From NCBI GenBank assembly GCA_002786065.1, contig NHNY01000002.1:992001-1056000 (forward strand): a stretch of 64,000 nt of DNA, written 5' to 3'. Of this stretch, positions 21,053-32,339 are shown piece by piece. Both the position numbers and the translations under genes were made by a program. The first letter of the stretch is position 1. Each line of letters begins with the position of its first letter. The notes beneath the pieces were generated by a model. That model saw only the letters and a program-made list of their open reading frames with translations, had not been told where the DNA came from and ran no database searches. The DNA is from Microcyclospora pomicola. Taxonomy: Eukaryota > Ascomycota > Dothideomycetes > Capnodiales.

Positions 21053-21887
21053 GACCAGACCCGACCTTCGCAATGAACCTCCCCTGGCCGGGACACTACG
21101 GATATAGCACTCGATTGGTGCACAATGATCATGCTCTCACGATAAGTGCGCGCCAGAGCTGCACTGCGAGATGTGATCATGGCTCTGCTATCACCAGCGA
21201 CACAACGCAGAGGCCGATGATGTTGTCGAGAGAACTAACGAGTAACGACAACAGGATTATGCATTGGAGTCAGAAGCAATGCCTGCGAGATGAAACAATG
21301 CCAATTGAAGCGATTGAGCAGCAAGGTGGTCCTGTGCCATACAAGAAGTGACAGTCCGTCACGCAAGGCCACTAAAGGCACGACAACAACGATGGCACAG
21401 CGAGATTGCTCTTATCTAATGATTGCACGACAATGGCGAAATTGCCATGCCTTGCACATAGCTGATGTGTTATTTCGCCTGCTTGCGAAGGCGCCAATCG
21501 CCGAGCAAGCATCCAATTTGTACGGATGTTTTCATGGCCAGAGGAGTTATTGCAGCAGCTACTACACAAATATGCGAGATACTCATATATGTGTGACTTC
21601 AACTAAGTCTCGTGGTTCACTCCTTCTGCATAACATTATCGGCAGATTTTCGAGGGTGAAGCTCGGCTGCTACTCTGCATCATGAGCTCCTCTTATATTT
21701 GCCGCTTCTGGAAGCTTTATCCGCCACCGACGGGCAGTAATAATGTTGAGGAACCAAGAGATACTTAAGCACAGCACCCAGCTCCGGTCTTCAAGCTTGA
21801 TACCTCCAGATACAGATCTGTATCTGATCTTGAGGCTTGTTCGCTCCTTGCCAAATCGCAACGGCTATAACACCGAAACGTCGAATC
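21053..21887. other. Intergenic upstream of the DUF3445 gene
   Basis: This 835-bp stretch contains short frames only (for example 21290-21685), with no recognisable domain. It holds the DUF3445 gene promoter. Confidence 0.4.
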
Positions 21888-23119
21888 ATGGACTTCTCCC
21901 TTGCTCTATGGCCGTTTCTGGTAGCACTGCTTCTGGTCTGCACATGGTCACAGCTAAAACAAAAACTACGCTGGAGTGCTTTACCAGGACGTTCAAAGAG
22001 AACCGTACTTGTAGACAAAGATCCTTATACCAGCATCGAACCGCTGACAGATTTTGACTGGACCACGACAGAGCCGCTCAAGGTGCGACCTTTCAAACCG
22101 AAGTATCACCTTACCATGGGTCAGTTCCTCTTCACAATGATAAATGCATGTGTATATGTCAACCCATTCTCACAAACTACTTCACCACAGGTCTTGAGAA
22201 TCTCAATTTCTCCGATCTGATTCCCATGGACAAAACATTCCTATCACGCCTCAAGCTTCGCCGACAATTGGTCGCTGATCATCCTGCTTCGACCATCCAG
22301 TGCAATCCCATCGCAGTACCTGCTGTGTTAGAGCTTTACACGTGGGTGACACAGACTTACCTCCCGACACGTTTCCCGACCATCTATTATCTGTCTAAGG
22401 AAGATCAAACTCTTATCAACACGGTGACAAACACTCCTTTGCCCCTCGTCCCGACATCGCCCATGGCAGCATTGCGCTCTCTAGCAGAAAACATCGACCA
22501 CGACTTTCTTTTCCTTCTCCCGGACTCGCACGCTTCTCCTGACAGCACTCCAGTATACGTTTTCCAAGCATTCGCAGCATGTTTCCCCGCGGGTTTCAGC
22601 ACTCGAGCGAAGTGTGGTCTTACGTTATCGGCTATCCACACTCCTGTGCCCGGGTATGCAGCACGGCTCGAGAAATCTATGGATCGCTTCTTTGCGCGGC
22701 TTGAGGTCGGCAAGCTCGTAAAGCGCGCCAACTGGAGCATATCGACAGATGACGTGCTGTTCAAGGAGACTGGAAATCATCTTTATGCCACTCCCCCTGC
22801 CTCAACCTCGTCCTCTTCTCCTGCTCCCAGTGGCGGAGGAGCGGGGCCAGATATCGAGACGCTACGAGCAGCAGTCAAGGTGGAAGACTGCCGATTGAGG
22901 TGCGAGCGGCAGACCTTACATCGCCTGCCACAGACCAAGGCGCTAGTCTTTGCATTCAAAACGTACTTGTACACACTCGACGAAGTAAAGCGCGATGGCG
23001 ACGGAGAGGCTCTAGCGCAGGCGATTGAAGGCCTAGGCGCAGGGAACGCGCCGGAGATGGAGTTCTACAAACGAGGTGTGATTTGGGGAGACAAGGCGAA
23101 GGAGTTCCTGCGTGCATAA
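21888..23119 (+). CDS. DUF3445 / heme-dependent oxidative N-demethylase-like protein
   Basis: Exons 21888-22119 and 22191-23119, 386 aa; the 71-bp intron (GTCAGT...CACAG) is phase 1 and joins TMG to LENLNFSDL. An N-terminal membrane anchor (ALWPFLVALLLVCTW, residues about 6-20) precedes the domain. Family landmarks are YHLTMGLENL, a dyad of basic residues in LSRLKLRRQL, CFPAGFSTRAKCGLTLSAIHTPVPGY, RFFARLEVGKLVKRANWS and the C-terminal HRLPQTKALVFAFKTYLY. Bacterial relatives are heme- and flavin-linked N-demethylases; the fungal substrate is unknown. The gene converges with the cyclase-family gene, only 79 bp apart at the stop codons. Confidence 0.88.
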
Positions 23120-23198
23120 TAGTTGCAGGTTTGCATCCTCGGAAACATGATTGGTGATGAGGAACAGTGAAGCTTTTCATAGCGAACAGACCTAATCA

Positions 23199-24260
23199 CT
23201 AGAAGATCGCCAGCGCATTCGGCGGACTCGCCACCCCGCCAGGTACATTCGTCGGCTCACTGACAAAGTAAAAGCTCCAACGTCCTGCCTCCTTGCAATG
23301 CACCGCCAGCTTCTCCAGGTCAAACAGCTCGCCGATCGGCATCCCCCAGCCCCCGAGCATCACTTCATGAAGCGCCCACGACTGCTGCGTCGGCCACGCC
23401 TCCCAGCTCGGATGATCGCCACCCGCCGCGCTGAAGTTCTCCCACAGGAACTCCAACATCTCCTCACTTTGCTCGACCCCAGCGAAGCTCGGCGGCGACT
23501 TCACACGGAGTGCTTCAATCTTGTCCCTTGAGAGCTCCGCATACGCCGCCATGTATCCGCTGCGCACGAGCAGGATATCACCGAAGCGCACCTCCGTTCC
23601 TTGCGCCGCCGCCACAGCACGCAGATCAGCCGCCGAGATGGAACTGCTCGTGGCGAACGGATCATGCTGGCGGCCCTGGCTCTGCGCCCACGCTGCGAAG
23701 TCGAGCAATATGCCACGACCCACGATGCCCTGCGCGCTCCATGCCCCGATGCCGTTGACGTTCGACCGCTCCGGGCCGTGGATATCCTCGAGCGTCACGC
23801 CGTTGTAGAAGACGGCTTCCTTCTGGTAGCCGAAATGCCGTAAGCCGTCCCATTGCGAGGAGCTCTGAGCTGTTGACCACGTTAGAACAGCGCGAGAATT
23901 GGCCGCCTACAACACCAAGACAAAGAAGAATAACATACTATTAAACGTCCACACGTCATCATTCACGACTCTTGGCTTCTTATGCGTGATCTCCTTGTGA
24001 AACGCCTGCCGGCCGAAGAACGGCAGGTCGCCCTGAGCGTCGAGCGGCCAGTTGACCGAGACACGGGCACCCGTGCGGATCTCGCGCGTCGCGGCGTCGA
24101 GCACCACGGCGTTGCTCAGCCGGTTCAGCGTGCCCAGCTCGTCGGCGGCGCCGTAGAGGCCCCAGGCGTTGTGGTGGGGGCCGTCGGGGGAGAGGGGGAG
24201 GGCGGAGAAGGGGGGGATGGATTTGGTGGTGGTGGTGGTGGTGGCGTTGGTGGGAGGCAT
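23199..24260 (-). CDS. Cyclase-family (kynurenine formamidase-like) hydrolase
   Basis: Exons 24260-23939 and 23869-23199, 330 aa from MPPTNATTTT; the frame stays open to an ATG at 24419 that would add 53 residues. The 69-bp intron (GTATGT...CAACAG) rebuilds FNTQSSSQWDG, the characteristic fungal version of the metal-site region. Other family landmarks are NAWGLYGAADELGTLN at the start, WPLD, GRGILLDF, DILLVRSGY and the end TNVPGGVASPPNALAIF. Members of this putative-cyclase fold (PF04199-type) are metal-dependent amide or lactone hydrolases. The substrate here is unknown. A tract of Thr near the start is encoded by a trinucleotide repeat. Cytosolic by default. Confidence 0.88.
24225..24244. 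repeat. GGT trinucleotide microsatellite
   Basis: A near-perfect (GGT)n run of 20 bp. On the minus strand it encodes the poly-Thr tract at the N-terminus of the cyclase-family protein. It is a likely length-variable site between strains. Confidence 0.85.
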
Positions 24261-24996
24261 TTGGGTTGATGGGATGGGTGGGTTGGAGCGTAGGTGATGG
24301 GGTGGGAAGGTGGATGGGTAGAGTTGGGGGGGTTCGAGGTGGGATGAGGGAGATTTCTGTGAAGTCTGTTGTAGACGGGAGGAAGCGATAAATGTATGCA
24401 GCTCTATGACCGTCGACATCGTCTATCGCTACTTGAATACTTGATGTTATCCGCTGCAGCTGGTCCAGGCTTAGTATCACCAGACGCGGCCGGGCTGTCT
24501 GGGCGCAGGTCCATGTGGCTGTAGATCCAGCTTTTACCCCTCGTGAGGACGAGGGGCTGCGTTCGGATGACGCTCGCCCGACGTCAAGATCCATAGGTCA
24601 GGTAGGTACCTTTTTGAGCGTGGCTGGTAAGGGTCTTCCAGCCCAAGGACATCTAATCAACGCGCATGTGAGTGCGGACAACAATGTTTCATCGCAGGAT
24701 TTCAGAGGATGGAGTCTGCTCTGCAACACGCTGATCAAGCCGAGCTTCATATAACTGTGCTTCTGCTGCGAATCGCTCTCCCGAAAGCTCTGTACACATC
24801 TTTCCAAACATCTGTCAAAATCATAGCTAGGCAGGCTTCGATAGCCATGTAGATCTTCTTTTCGTGCGAGGCGCATCTATTCTATCTTCCATTCATCATT
24901 GTCATCCTCCCAAATCATCTCTATACCTGGAAAAGATCTCGCAGAGGGAGATTTTGCCGAACAGCATCATCTGCAACATCGGACCAGCTCACTGTG
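24261..24996. other. Intergenic between two minus-strand genes
   Basis: This 736-bp gap contains the promoter of the cyclase-family gene (G-rich on the plus strand just upstream of its start, 24262-24350) and the 3' region of the reductase. No further gene is visible. Confidence 0.45.
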
Positions 24997-26283
24997 CTAT
25001 CGTAATGGCAACAAAGCGGAGAAGTTCTCCTCCGGATAGGCCACCTCGTCCGGCTGCGGACTGGCGGCCGGTGTCAACCAAGGCTCGACCGGAGGCTGGA
25101 GTTGCTTCGCGGATTTCTTCACAAAATCCTTGCCCGGACTGTCCCAGGTGTAGTCGAGATATTCATCGAGATGCTCTTGAATACCGTCAGCGAGGATCTG
25201 CACGGCTCTTTGGCGGTTCAGACTCCACTCGTGATCGCGACTCCAGCGCCCGGCTTTGCGCGCTGTCTCCTCGCCGTTCTCCAGACCATCCAGGATACTC
25301 CGCCAGACTTGCATCGTCTTCTCCAATTCGCTACTCTTGCTCACACCCATCACACTGACGCCCAGCCGCGCGCCACCGACTTGCTCGTTCGACTCGCGCT
25401 GCCACGGCACGCCAGACGCGGGGTCACCACGCGAGCCCACCGATGACCCGAGTTTCAGCCAGCTTTCGAGGGCGTATCTGATGGCGATGACCTCTAGTTT
25501 CTCGTCGTGACGGTCGCAGAAGTCGCTGGCACGTTTCACCGCGGCGCGCAACTCGTTGCCAGCAGGATGCCAGTTCCCCATGCTTCCGACTGGTACTCCG
25601 TCTCGTCGCAGGAGGCCCATCCCTAGTGGTGAAGCGTTCGGTACGACATCAACGCCTGCCGCCTTAAGCTCAGCGATCCCTGTGGTCGCGAGAAGCTGAT
25701 TCTGGATTGTGAAGTTCGCGTACGACATAACCGCGTCCAGAGGCTCTCCAGTCTCTCGCAAGACACGATGTGCGATGGACGAGAGCACTCCAAGCGGGTA
25801 TCCAGAAATGCCAATGTACTTCACCGTGCCTTCCTCATCGCGAATGCGCCGCAGCTCGCGAATGGCCTCCAGGGCCTCGTCCTCGGTGACGAACTCCACG
25901 TCGTGACAGTATACCAAATCAAGATACGAGCTCTTCAAGCGTTGGAGACTGCGTGCTACGCTCTGTCTGACCCACTCCTTGGAATAGTCGAAGTTGTCGT
26001 TGCTGATGCGACCGACCTTGGTGATGAGGAAGATATCATCGCGGGGGAAGTTCTTGTGGACGAATTCGGTGTCGAGGGCCTGGCCGAGAATCTCCTCGGA
26101 CGGGCCATAGTATGGCGAAGTATCGAAGGCGCGCACACCAAACTCAAGAGCCTTCTTGACAAGACCCGTAGCGTCGAGCTCGAAAGGATCGGCGTTGTAT
26201 TGGTAGTTGAATGTTGCCGTACCAAAAATGAGTGGAGGTAGGATGCTCGACAGGGCGACCTTATTGACCCGTTGTTCTGACAT
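24997..26283 (-). CDS. Aldo/keto reductase, D-arabinose 1-dehydrogenase (ARA2)-like
   Basis: A single exon of 428 aa. The AKR tetrad is visible: Asp and Tyr in FDTSPYYGPSEEILG (about 53-68), Lys in FLITKVGR, His in LVYCHDVEF. Later come GISGYP, SYANFTIQNQLL and NASPLGMGLL, and SVMGVSKSSELEKT near the cofactor site. This set is that of the yeast Ara2/plant L-galactose dehydrogenase subgroup, which oxidises aldoses to lactones in erythroascorbate or ascorbate synthesis. The C-terminus is about 80 residues longer than in the core fold and ends in a proline-rich tail. The predicted substrate, D-arabinose, is inference from the subgroup. Confidence 0.9.
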   Translation of the reverse strand: MSEQRVNKVALSSILPPLIFGTATFNYQYNADPFELDATGLVKKALEFGVRAFDTSPYYGPSEEILGQALDTEFVHKNFPRDDIFLITKVGRISNDNFDYSKEWVRQSVARSLQRLKSSYLDLVYCHDVEFVTEDEALEAIRELRRIRDEEGTVKYIGISGYPLGVLSSIAHRVLRETGEPLDAVMSYANFTIQNQLLATTGIAELKAAGVDVVPNASPLGMGLLRRDGVPVGSMGNWHPAGNELRAAVKRASDFCDRHDEKLEVIAIRYALESWLKLGSSVGSRGDPASGVPWQRESNEQVGGARLGVSVMGVSKSSELEKTMQVWRSILDGLENGEETARKAGRWSRDHEWSLNRQRAVQILADGIQEHLDEYLDYTWDSPGKDFVKKSAKQLQPPVEPWLTPAASPQPDEVAYPEENFSALLPLR

Positions 26284-27747
26284 GGCGGGGATATGTGTAT
26301 GGTGTCGCTGGTGTACGGATAGCTCAAGTAGGTGAACGGCGACCAGCGCGTCGGGGACTGCTTTCTATGACGGCAACGATAAAATTCGGGGCCTCAAGAA
26401 TACGACAATGCCGACGCTTTCCGCGCAAACAAGCGGCAAGATACTTGAAGTCCGCGACAAAGGAGTCGATGATGCTAAGAGAGGAAGTATGTTCGAGTGA
26501 GGAATAGGTAGGAGGGCACAAGGCCTGGTGGGAGGAGCTGATCAAGACATGGTTAGGGAAGGAGGAGGAGGTTGTTTCGGACGGATGCGGGCCTAAGAAT
26601 GTAACACCGAGAATGCGCAGCTAGCGGGTTGCGGCCGTTAGAAATAGATTGATGGAGTAGGTATTAAGTGATGTACGGGGAACCGAACATCGAGTATGTA
26701 CAGCACTAGTCAGGCCAAGGCCTGCAAAGCCCGTGGTTGGCGTAATGGATGAGAGCGACTACTGGGAAGTGGTGAGGGTCAAGTCGAGCTTGATAAGCAG
26801 ATCCCGCTAGCCCGCTGCGGCATAGACTCCGATGACGCCTTTAGAAGCGCGCTTCTAGAAGCAATTCTAGACCTCAACTTCACCTTCACCGCATCGATCG
26901 TATATGCGTGTATGTATATGCGTATACAAATTGTGTCGTTATGCTCCTCGTTTGGGAGAATGCCATTCCTAATACCACATCTCTGACTCGAGCTGGAGGA
27001 CCCGTACTCCTTATGGGCTCGCACGCATCAGATAGGGACTCGGGAAACACTTTCTGCTACCTCGCCTAATCGTGACACACTCAACCCTGACACCAATGAA
27101 CCGATCTCTGATGTCGATGTTTGTACCTCAGAAACTCCTGTACTCGTGCCCAAACACGATCCGCCGTGTACTTGCAAGTCAGGCAGCAGTGGCGTCGGAG
27201 TTGAGTACAGTTCCATCGTCTTCAGTGTGCCTAAGAAGCTACATTGACCATGCAAAGTAATGATCCACTATAAATGATTCGATCTCCACATAGACCCGTA
27301 TGGAAACACAAGACTTGGTCGACAGGAGACCCCTTTGTTGAAAGTGCAAGGCTGACTGCAGTATGCCACGAACATTCGACCTCACCAGCTTCGGAGTATA
27401 TGCAGTGGGAGACGTGGAATTGTCATCACTATAGACAATACCTCTCGATATCAAAATGGGGCTAATTTAGAAATTCAATGAGATTGATGTCACCTAAATC
27501 GCTGGACCCATGTCCATCTTCCTTACTGAGGTGAACTTCGAGTAGGATTCACAATGACATTTCTCAGCCTGCAGGTCATCCCAACCCTCACATTGGTAGG
27601 AGGACCCGCCAAAGCAAGTCAGACAAACTTCACCTTCTCCAGACCTACGCCCGGGGCACTTTAATCAAGTACTCTTTCCACTTCTCCCAACCCTGATCTT
27701 GTTCCTCCATCATCTCTAGCCACCCAAAGGACACGACAACGCCAACG
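26284..27747. promoter_or_regulatory. Divergent intergenic region
   Basis: This 1.46-kb gap lies between divergently oriented genes and holds both promoters. AT-rich sequence with alternating TAT/GTAT at 26899-26927 stands out. Short frames have no recognisable features. Confidence 0.4.
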
Positions 27748-28284
27748 ATGGCTAATCCCGCAGTCAACAGCGCCATCCCGGCCACCGTCGCACATGCACC
27801 CAACAGCGTCATCGCAGCGGCACTGACGATCGCCAACAATGCTTACGCCGCGCCTCCGACCGCTTCTCCGCACTCGGCACGCAACATCAGCGCCGACGGA
27901 CGCTCGCCATCTTTCATGCGTCTGATCGCTCTCGTCCACAAGGGACGACTCGACGATCATACTTTCACGGCATTCATTCATTCGCTTTCTCCAACGCCCT
28001 TGGTCGAGGAAACGGTTGTTGTCTACTACTTGGCGGAGCACCAATATCGCCATGCCTTGGATGTCTGGCGAGCGCTGCTCTGCCGTTTCCCCAACACCAA
28101 TTATCAGGTACGTGCAGTTGAGTATCTCAAAGATGAGTCCCTCTACAGTGCGGAGGCGGCGCGGTGCACGATTGGGGCAACGGTGGATTTGGGCGATCGT
28201 GCGAACATGCTATTGGAGGTTTGTCGTCAGCGTTGGTTTGTGGAAGAGCAGATTCGGGTGCTGAAGGTCAGGTTGGGTTTGTGA
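27748..28284 (+). CDS. Hypothetical protein
   Basis: A single-exon frame of 178 aa with ATG at 27748. The first 50 residues are Ala-, Pro- and Ser-rich. From about 55 the sequence is ordered and helical: FMRLIALVHKGRLDDHTF, LVEETVVVYYLAEHQYRHALDVW, NYQVRAVEYLKDESL and MLLEVCRQRWFVEEQIRVLK. No catalytic motif, signal peptide or membrane helix is seen. I do not recognise the family. The gene status rests on a long coherent frame with helical periodicity. Confidence 0.5.
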   Translation: MANPAVNSAIPATVAHAPNSVIAAALTIANNAYAAPPTASPHSARNISADGRSPSFMRLIALVHKGRLDDHTFTAFIHSLSPTPLVEETVVVYYLAEHQYRHALDVWRALLCRFPNTNYQVRAVEYLKDESLYSAEAARCTIGATVDLGDRANMLLEVCRQRWFVEEQIRVLKVRLGL

Positions 28285-28620
28285 AGTGGAGGAGCAGAGA
28301 GGCGATCGGAAAGAGAGAAGTGGAAAGCATGGGGGTTTGTGTGGCAACTGATGTTGGAGGCATTGCAATGTCAAAGGCGGAGTGCATGGAGGCAACTGAC
28401 TGTCAGGATTCGATGGATGTGGGGAGGATGCTTTCCGGACTGATGATCTTGCGTGGTTGAGTCTTTTCTCGCACTGCAGGGCATAGGAAGGTGTTTGCGT
28501 CGTTCTCGCCGCTTGCATTGAGTCTAACAGCGGATCCGTGGTTCCTCATCGTCGGCTTCATCGGTACCCTTCATCTTACGTGCCACCATGGTTCTTATGT
28601 ATGAGAACACCTTTCACCCT
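28285..28620. other. Convergent 3' region
   Basis: This 336-bp gap lies between the stop codons of a plus-strand hypothetical gene and the phosphoesterase. G-rich at 28281-28440; nothing else recognised. Confidence 0.45.
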
Positions 28621-29613
28621 CTATAAATCTATCACCAGTGGCGGATTCCTCAATTTCCCAGTGTTTTTGTACATGAGCGCAGCGTTGATCATGATCGTCG
28701 GCCGCGACTCCGTCGCACCTCCCCACACTCTCTCCCACGCCACGCCCAGCACCCCGTAGTAGACGGCGAATAGTGCATCGACCCAGTTCCGAGGATCCAG
28801 GACCCCAATTAGCAATCCATTAGATCGTGCAAGGACCCGCTCGAGGCATTTCTGGCCCTCGTTCCACCGCAGCACTTCCACCCCACCCCTTAATCCGCCG
28901 AACGTGTCGCTTTTGCCCGCATGGACATGACCGAACACGTGTAGCGCGGGCTTGACACGCCACACTTCGGCCAGCAGGTGCTCGCAGCCCAGCGCGGCGG
29001 GACAATCGAGGTGGAACTTCGCCGGACTGTGCGTCACGAGCACATCCGTGTCAGGCGGGATGGTGTCGGTCCAGGCGTCGGAACCACGCGGGTATTGGAA
29101 GGCGAATTCATCCCCTCCGCAGGCTGGGATCTGCGGCGCACCGTAGATGTTGAGATGGCGGGTGCCCGAGTGAAAGGGAAGGGTGACGCTGGCATGTTGC
29201 AGGTACCGCACGCTCTTCCAGTCCAGCGTATCTTTGCGGTCTTCCACAGCAAGCGTCTGCCGGCTACGAGCATCCAGGAAGGTGTCATGGTTGCCGGCGA
29301 TGGCGATCTTGTGCTTGTGCGGTAGACTGTCTAGCCAGTCGATCTGGGCTTGCAGTTCTGTCGGGGTGCCAGCATTGGTGAGATCGCCGGCGTGGATGAG
29401 CAGGTCGCCATCTGGCACCTCGGATGGGATTTGACAGTGTGTGTCGGAAATGCAGACGACTCTGATGGGAGTCGAGGCGGGCGGCGGGATGCTACGCAAT
29501 GAGGAGAAGATGAAGTCCAGAAAGCGTAAAAGGAGCTTCAAGGGCTGTGTCAACGCGATATACAGGATGGAGGGCGCGTCAAAGGGTGATGAGGGCGCTA
29601 ACAAGAAGGACAT
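28621..29613 (-). CDS. Calcineurin-like metallophosphoesterase (MPPED/239FB type)
   Basis: A single exon of 330 aa. All family metal motifs are present in order: ISDTH (about 54-58), GDLTNAG, GNHDTF, VLVTHSPAKF and HVFGHVHAG. The tail VSLR-type spacing and NIYGAPQIP match the small cytosolic group related to human MPPED1/2, a cyclic-nucleotide or other phosphodiester hydrolase. The first 45 residues contain a hydrophobic stretch (ILYIALTQPLKLLLRFLDFIFSSL in order) that could anchor the protein to a membrane. Substrate unknown. The gene is divergent from the TMEM16 gene, 477 bp apart. Confidence 0.92.
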   Translation of the reverse strand: MSFLLAPSSPFDAPSILYIALTQPLKLLLRFLDFIFSSLRSIPPPASTPIRVVCISDTHCQIPSEVPDGDLLIHAGDLTNAGTPTELQAQIDWLDSLPHKHKIAIAGNHDTFLDARSRQTLAVEDRKDTLDWKSVRYLQHASVTLPFHSGTRHLNIYGAPQIPACGGDEFAFQYPRGSDAWTDTIPPDTDVLVTHSPAKFHLDCPAALGCEHLLAEVWRVKPALHVFGHVHAGKSDTFGGLRGGVEVLRWNEGQKCLERVLARSNGLLIGVLDPRNWVDALFAVYYGVLGVAWERVWGGATESRPTIMINAALMYKNTGKLRNPPLVIDL

Positions 29614-30090
29614 GACGGTCTCTTCGCGCGTCTAATCACATATGCAGGTGTGGGTTTCTGGTCTTCCCACTTGGCCCTATACATACTATATTATAGAAAT
29701 CTCGCGGAATGGGAACGTGAAGTCAAAGTGTCGTACGCATTGGCAATCGACGCTAGGCACGTGGAAGGATGTGGAGGCCTCAGGCTGCATGTGGAGTTCT
29801 GAGAGGTGATGTCAGTGACGCTCGTGCTTGGGTCAAGTTCCAGTCGGTGGAGAGAGACGAACGCGAAGAAGTCGTAATCGTGCAGCGTAAGTTGGCAAAG
29901 CACAACATTTGTGCCCCAACTTGGCATCATTTCCGTCCAACATCTCTCCCTTCCATTTCGTACTTCATCATTATTTGCTTCGTCCGTCAAAGGTGACGGC
30001 GTCGCAGCATTGGCTTCCTCGACTTATCAGAGACGCTTTTATCCTCGAAGCTTCAGTGAGCTGATCACCACCCAGCTGGTACCAGGGAAC
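29614..30090. promoter_or_regulatory. Divergent promoter, phosphoesterase / TMEM16
   Basis: A 477-bp divergent spacer with TATAATATAGT-like AT-rich sequence near 29683-29696 on the phosphoesterase side. No separate gene visible. Confidence 0.5.
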
Positions 30091-32339
30091 ATGGCTAAGA
30101 GCCCTGCCCTGTTGACGAACTTGGGCGTCGACTATGTTATCGTCTTTCGTTATGCCACTACTGGTGAGTGCACGAGATGGACTTCTCCAAGTCTCAAACC
30201 ATTGACCAGTGTGCTTCAGACAAGACAAAAGCTCGGGAACAACTAGCCCTTCTGATCCATTGCCTGGCTCAGATCGGTCTCGCAACTGAAGTCCGCAATG
30301 GCGAGAACCACTCGATCCTCGTCTTCGTTCGTGTCGACAGTGATGAGCACATGTTCGGCCAGGTCTATCGCGAACGAGCACGCGACTTCGTCCATGGAGT
30401 CCGCTCGCACGAGCCCGAGAAGGAAATGGGTGCCGCTCTCCAGAAAGATCCGCTGCAGCAGGCTGAACGACTGCGAGTCATATACCGCTTGATCACCGGT
30501 CCAGAGAGTGAAGGCGGTGCTGGGATCACACCGCAGAAGGGCGAATGGGAAAACGTGGAGAATATATTCGCGCTGCACGACCACGTCTATAACAAGGAGT
30601 GGATCAAGAAGTGGAGTACGCAATGGCTTCTCGCACCCCAAGACCTGGACGACATCCGGGACAGGCTTGGCTCGAAGATCGCCATGTACTTCGCCTTTAC
30701 GCAGTCCTACTTTACATTTCTCCTCTTTCCTGCTACTTTCGGCTTCTTTGCATGGGCTGTACTCGGATATTTCAGCACCATCTACGCCTTCGCAGTGTCG
30801 GTCTGGTGCGTCGTCTTTGTCGAGTACTGGAAACATCAAGAGCAAGATCTGGCTATTCGTTGGGGAGTCCGGGGAGTAGGCAACATCGATAACCCACGCC
30901 ATGACTTCAAGCCTGCGCAGGAGGCCGCCGACCCGATCACGGGCGAGAAGCTGCTGGTATTTCCCGCCACCGAACGTCTCAAGCGTCAAGTCCTGCAAGT
31001 GCCATTTGTGGCTGCTGCAGTCCTCGTCCTTGGCACGATGATCGCCACCTGCTTTGGCATTGAGATCTTCCTATCCGAGGTTTACGACGGTCCATTCAAG
31101 TCTTATCTGGTCTTCCTGCCAACAGTCCTGTTGACGACTTTCCTACCAATGCTGACGGGTGCACTCACCAAATTCGCCTCCAGCCTCACGGACTACGAAA
31201 ACTACGAAACAGAGGCACAACATGAACGTTCTTTGATGTCCAAGTTGTTCGTCCTCAACTTCATCACCTCCTACCTACCGGTATTTCTCACGGCTTTTAT
31301 CTATGTGCCATTCGGCAGCCTTATCGTTCCATATCTCGATATCTTCCAACTCACCGCCAGACCATTCGCTACGAGTGAGAAGCAACTCAAAACACCTCGA
31401 TCGCCTTCTCAATTCACCATCAATCCTGTCCGCCTCCGCAAGCAAATCATCTATTTCACAGTCACTGCTCAGATTGTAGGCTTTGCGACAGAAGTCGTAG
31501 TACCATACCTCAAGCGACAAGGGTTCATCAAATACAAAGAGCTGCAGTCCAACCGAGCTAAGAAAGCGAGTGGTACCGTGCCGTCTGCAAGTGCTGAGGA
31601 CCCGTCCGAAGAGAAGGAATTCCTAGCGCGAGTCCGCAACGAAGCCACGCTACTTGTGTACGACGTGCAGTCTGACCTCCGCGAGATGGTGTTGCAGTTC
31701 GGGTACTTGACCCTCTTCAGTGTCATCTGGCCATTGGTCCCGGTTAGCTTCCTGATCAACAACTGGATTGAGCTTCGTGCAGATGCGGTCAAGATATGTG
31801 TTGAGATGCAGCGGCCGATTCCTTGGCGCGCTGATTCCATTGGTCCATGGCTCGACGCTCTCTCCTTCTTGACTTGGTTGGGAAGCATTACAATGTCTGC
31901 GCTCGTGTACCTGTTCAGCAATGACGGTTTGGGACCAGATGGACATCCCACCGACATCAAAGGCTGGGGTCTATTGCTCAGCATATTCTTCTCGGAGCAT
32001 CTCTATCTGCTTACGAGATGGGCCGTACAAACAGCCATCAGCAAGATCGAATCTCCTGGTAGACAACAAGCAAGACGAGACCGATACTTGATGAGGCAGA
32101 AGTACTTCGAGGAGAGCCTGGGTCAGAAGAGAAAGATGCCGGTGGGGCTCAAGGATCAGACGTCGGAGATCACCCGAGCAATGCTGGAAGAAGAAGCGAG
32201 GCAAGGAAGTCTGAAGACGTCTACACCAGAAGCGCGTTTCTGGAATCGCCAGCGAGGATGGAAGGAAGCTGCACAGATTGGAGGCGGCTTCATCGAGCGG
32301 TCGATGCCGGATGAGAAGGAGAGCAAGAAAGAGTTGTAA
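30091..32339 (+). CDS. TMEM16/anoctamin family protein (fungal scramblase, Ist2-like)
   Basis: Exons 30091-30163 and 30220-32339, 730 aa, close to the fungal TMEM16 proteins of known structure (about 735 aa). The 56-bp intron (GTGAGT...TTCAG) is phase 1 and joins ATT to DKTKAREQL. A cytosolic N-terminal ferredoxin-like domain (1 to about 190) starts with DYVIVFRY. Around ten membrane helices follow, among them YFTFLLFPATFGFFAW, TIYAFAVSVWCVVFVEYWKHQEQDLA, LFVLNFITSYLPVFLTAFIYVPFG and LTLFSVIWPLVPVSFLINNWIELRADA. The WKHQE and NNWIELRADA motifs are diagnostic. Members scramble phospholipids and tether ER to plasma membrane. The basic C-terminal tail (640-730) could bind the plasma membrane. 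Confidence 0.93.

Noticed and set aside
30243-30998. Minus-strand ORF (251 aa) opposite the TMEM16 gene
   Set aside because: Shadow of exon 2 of the membrane protein, no domain.
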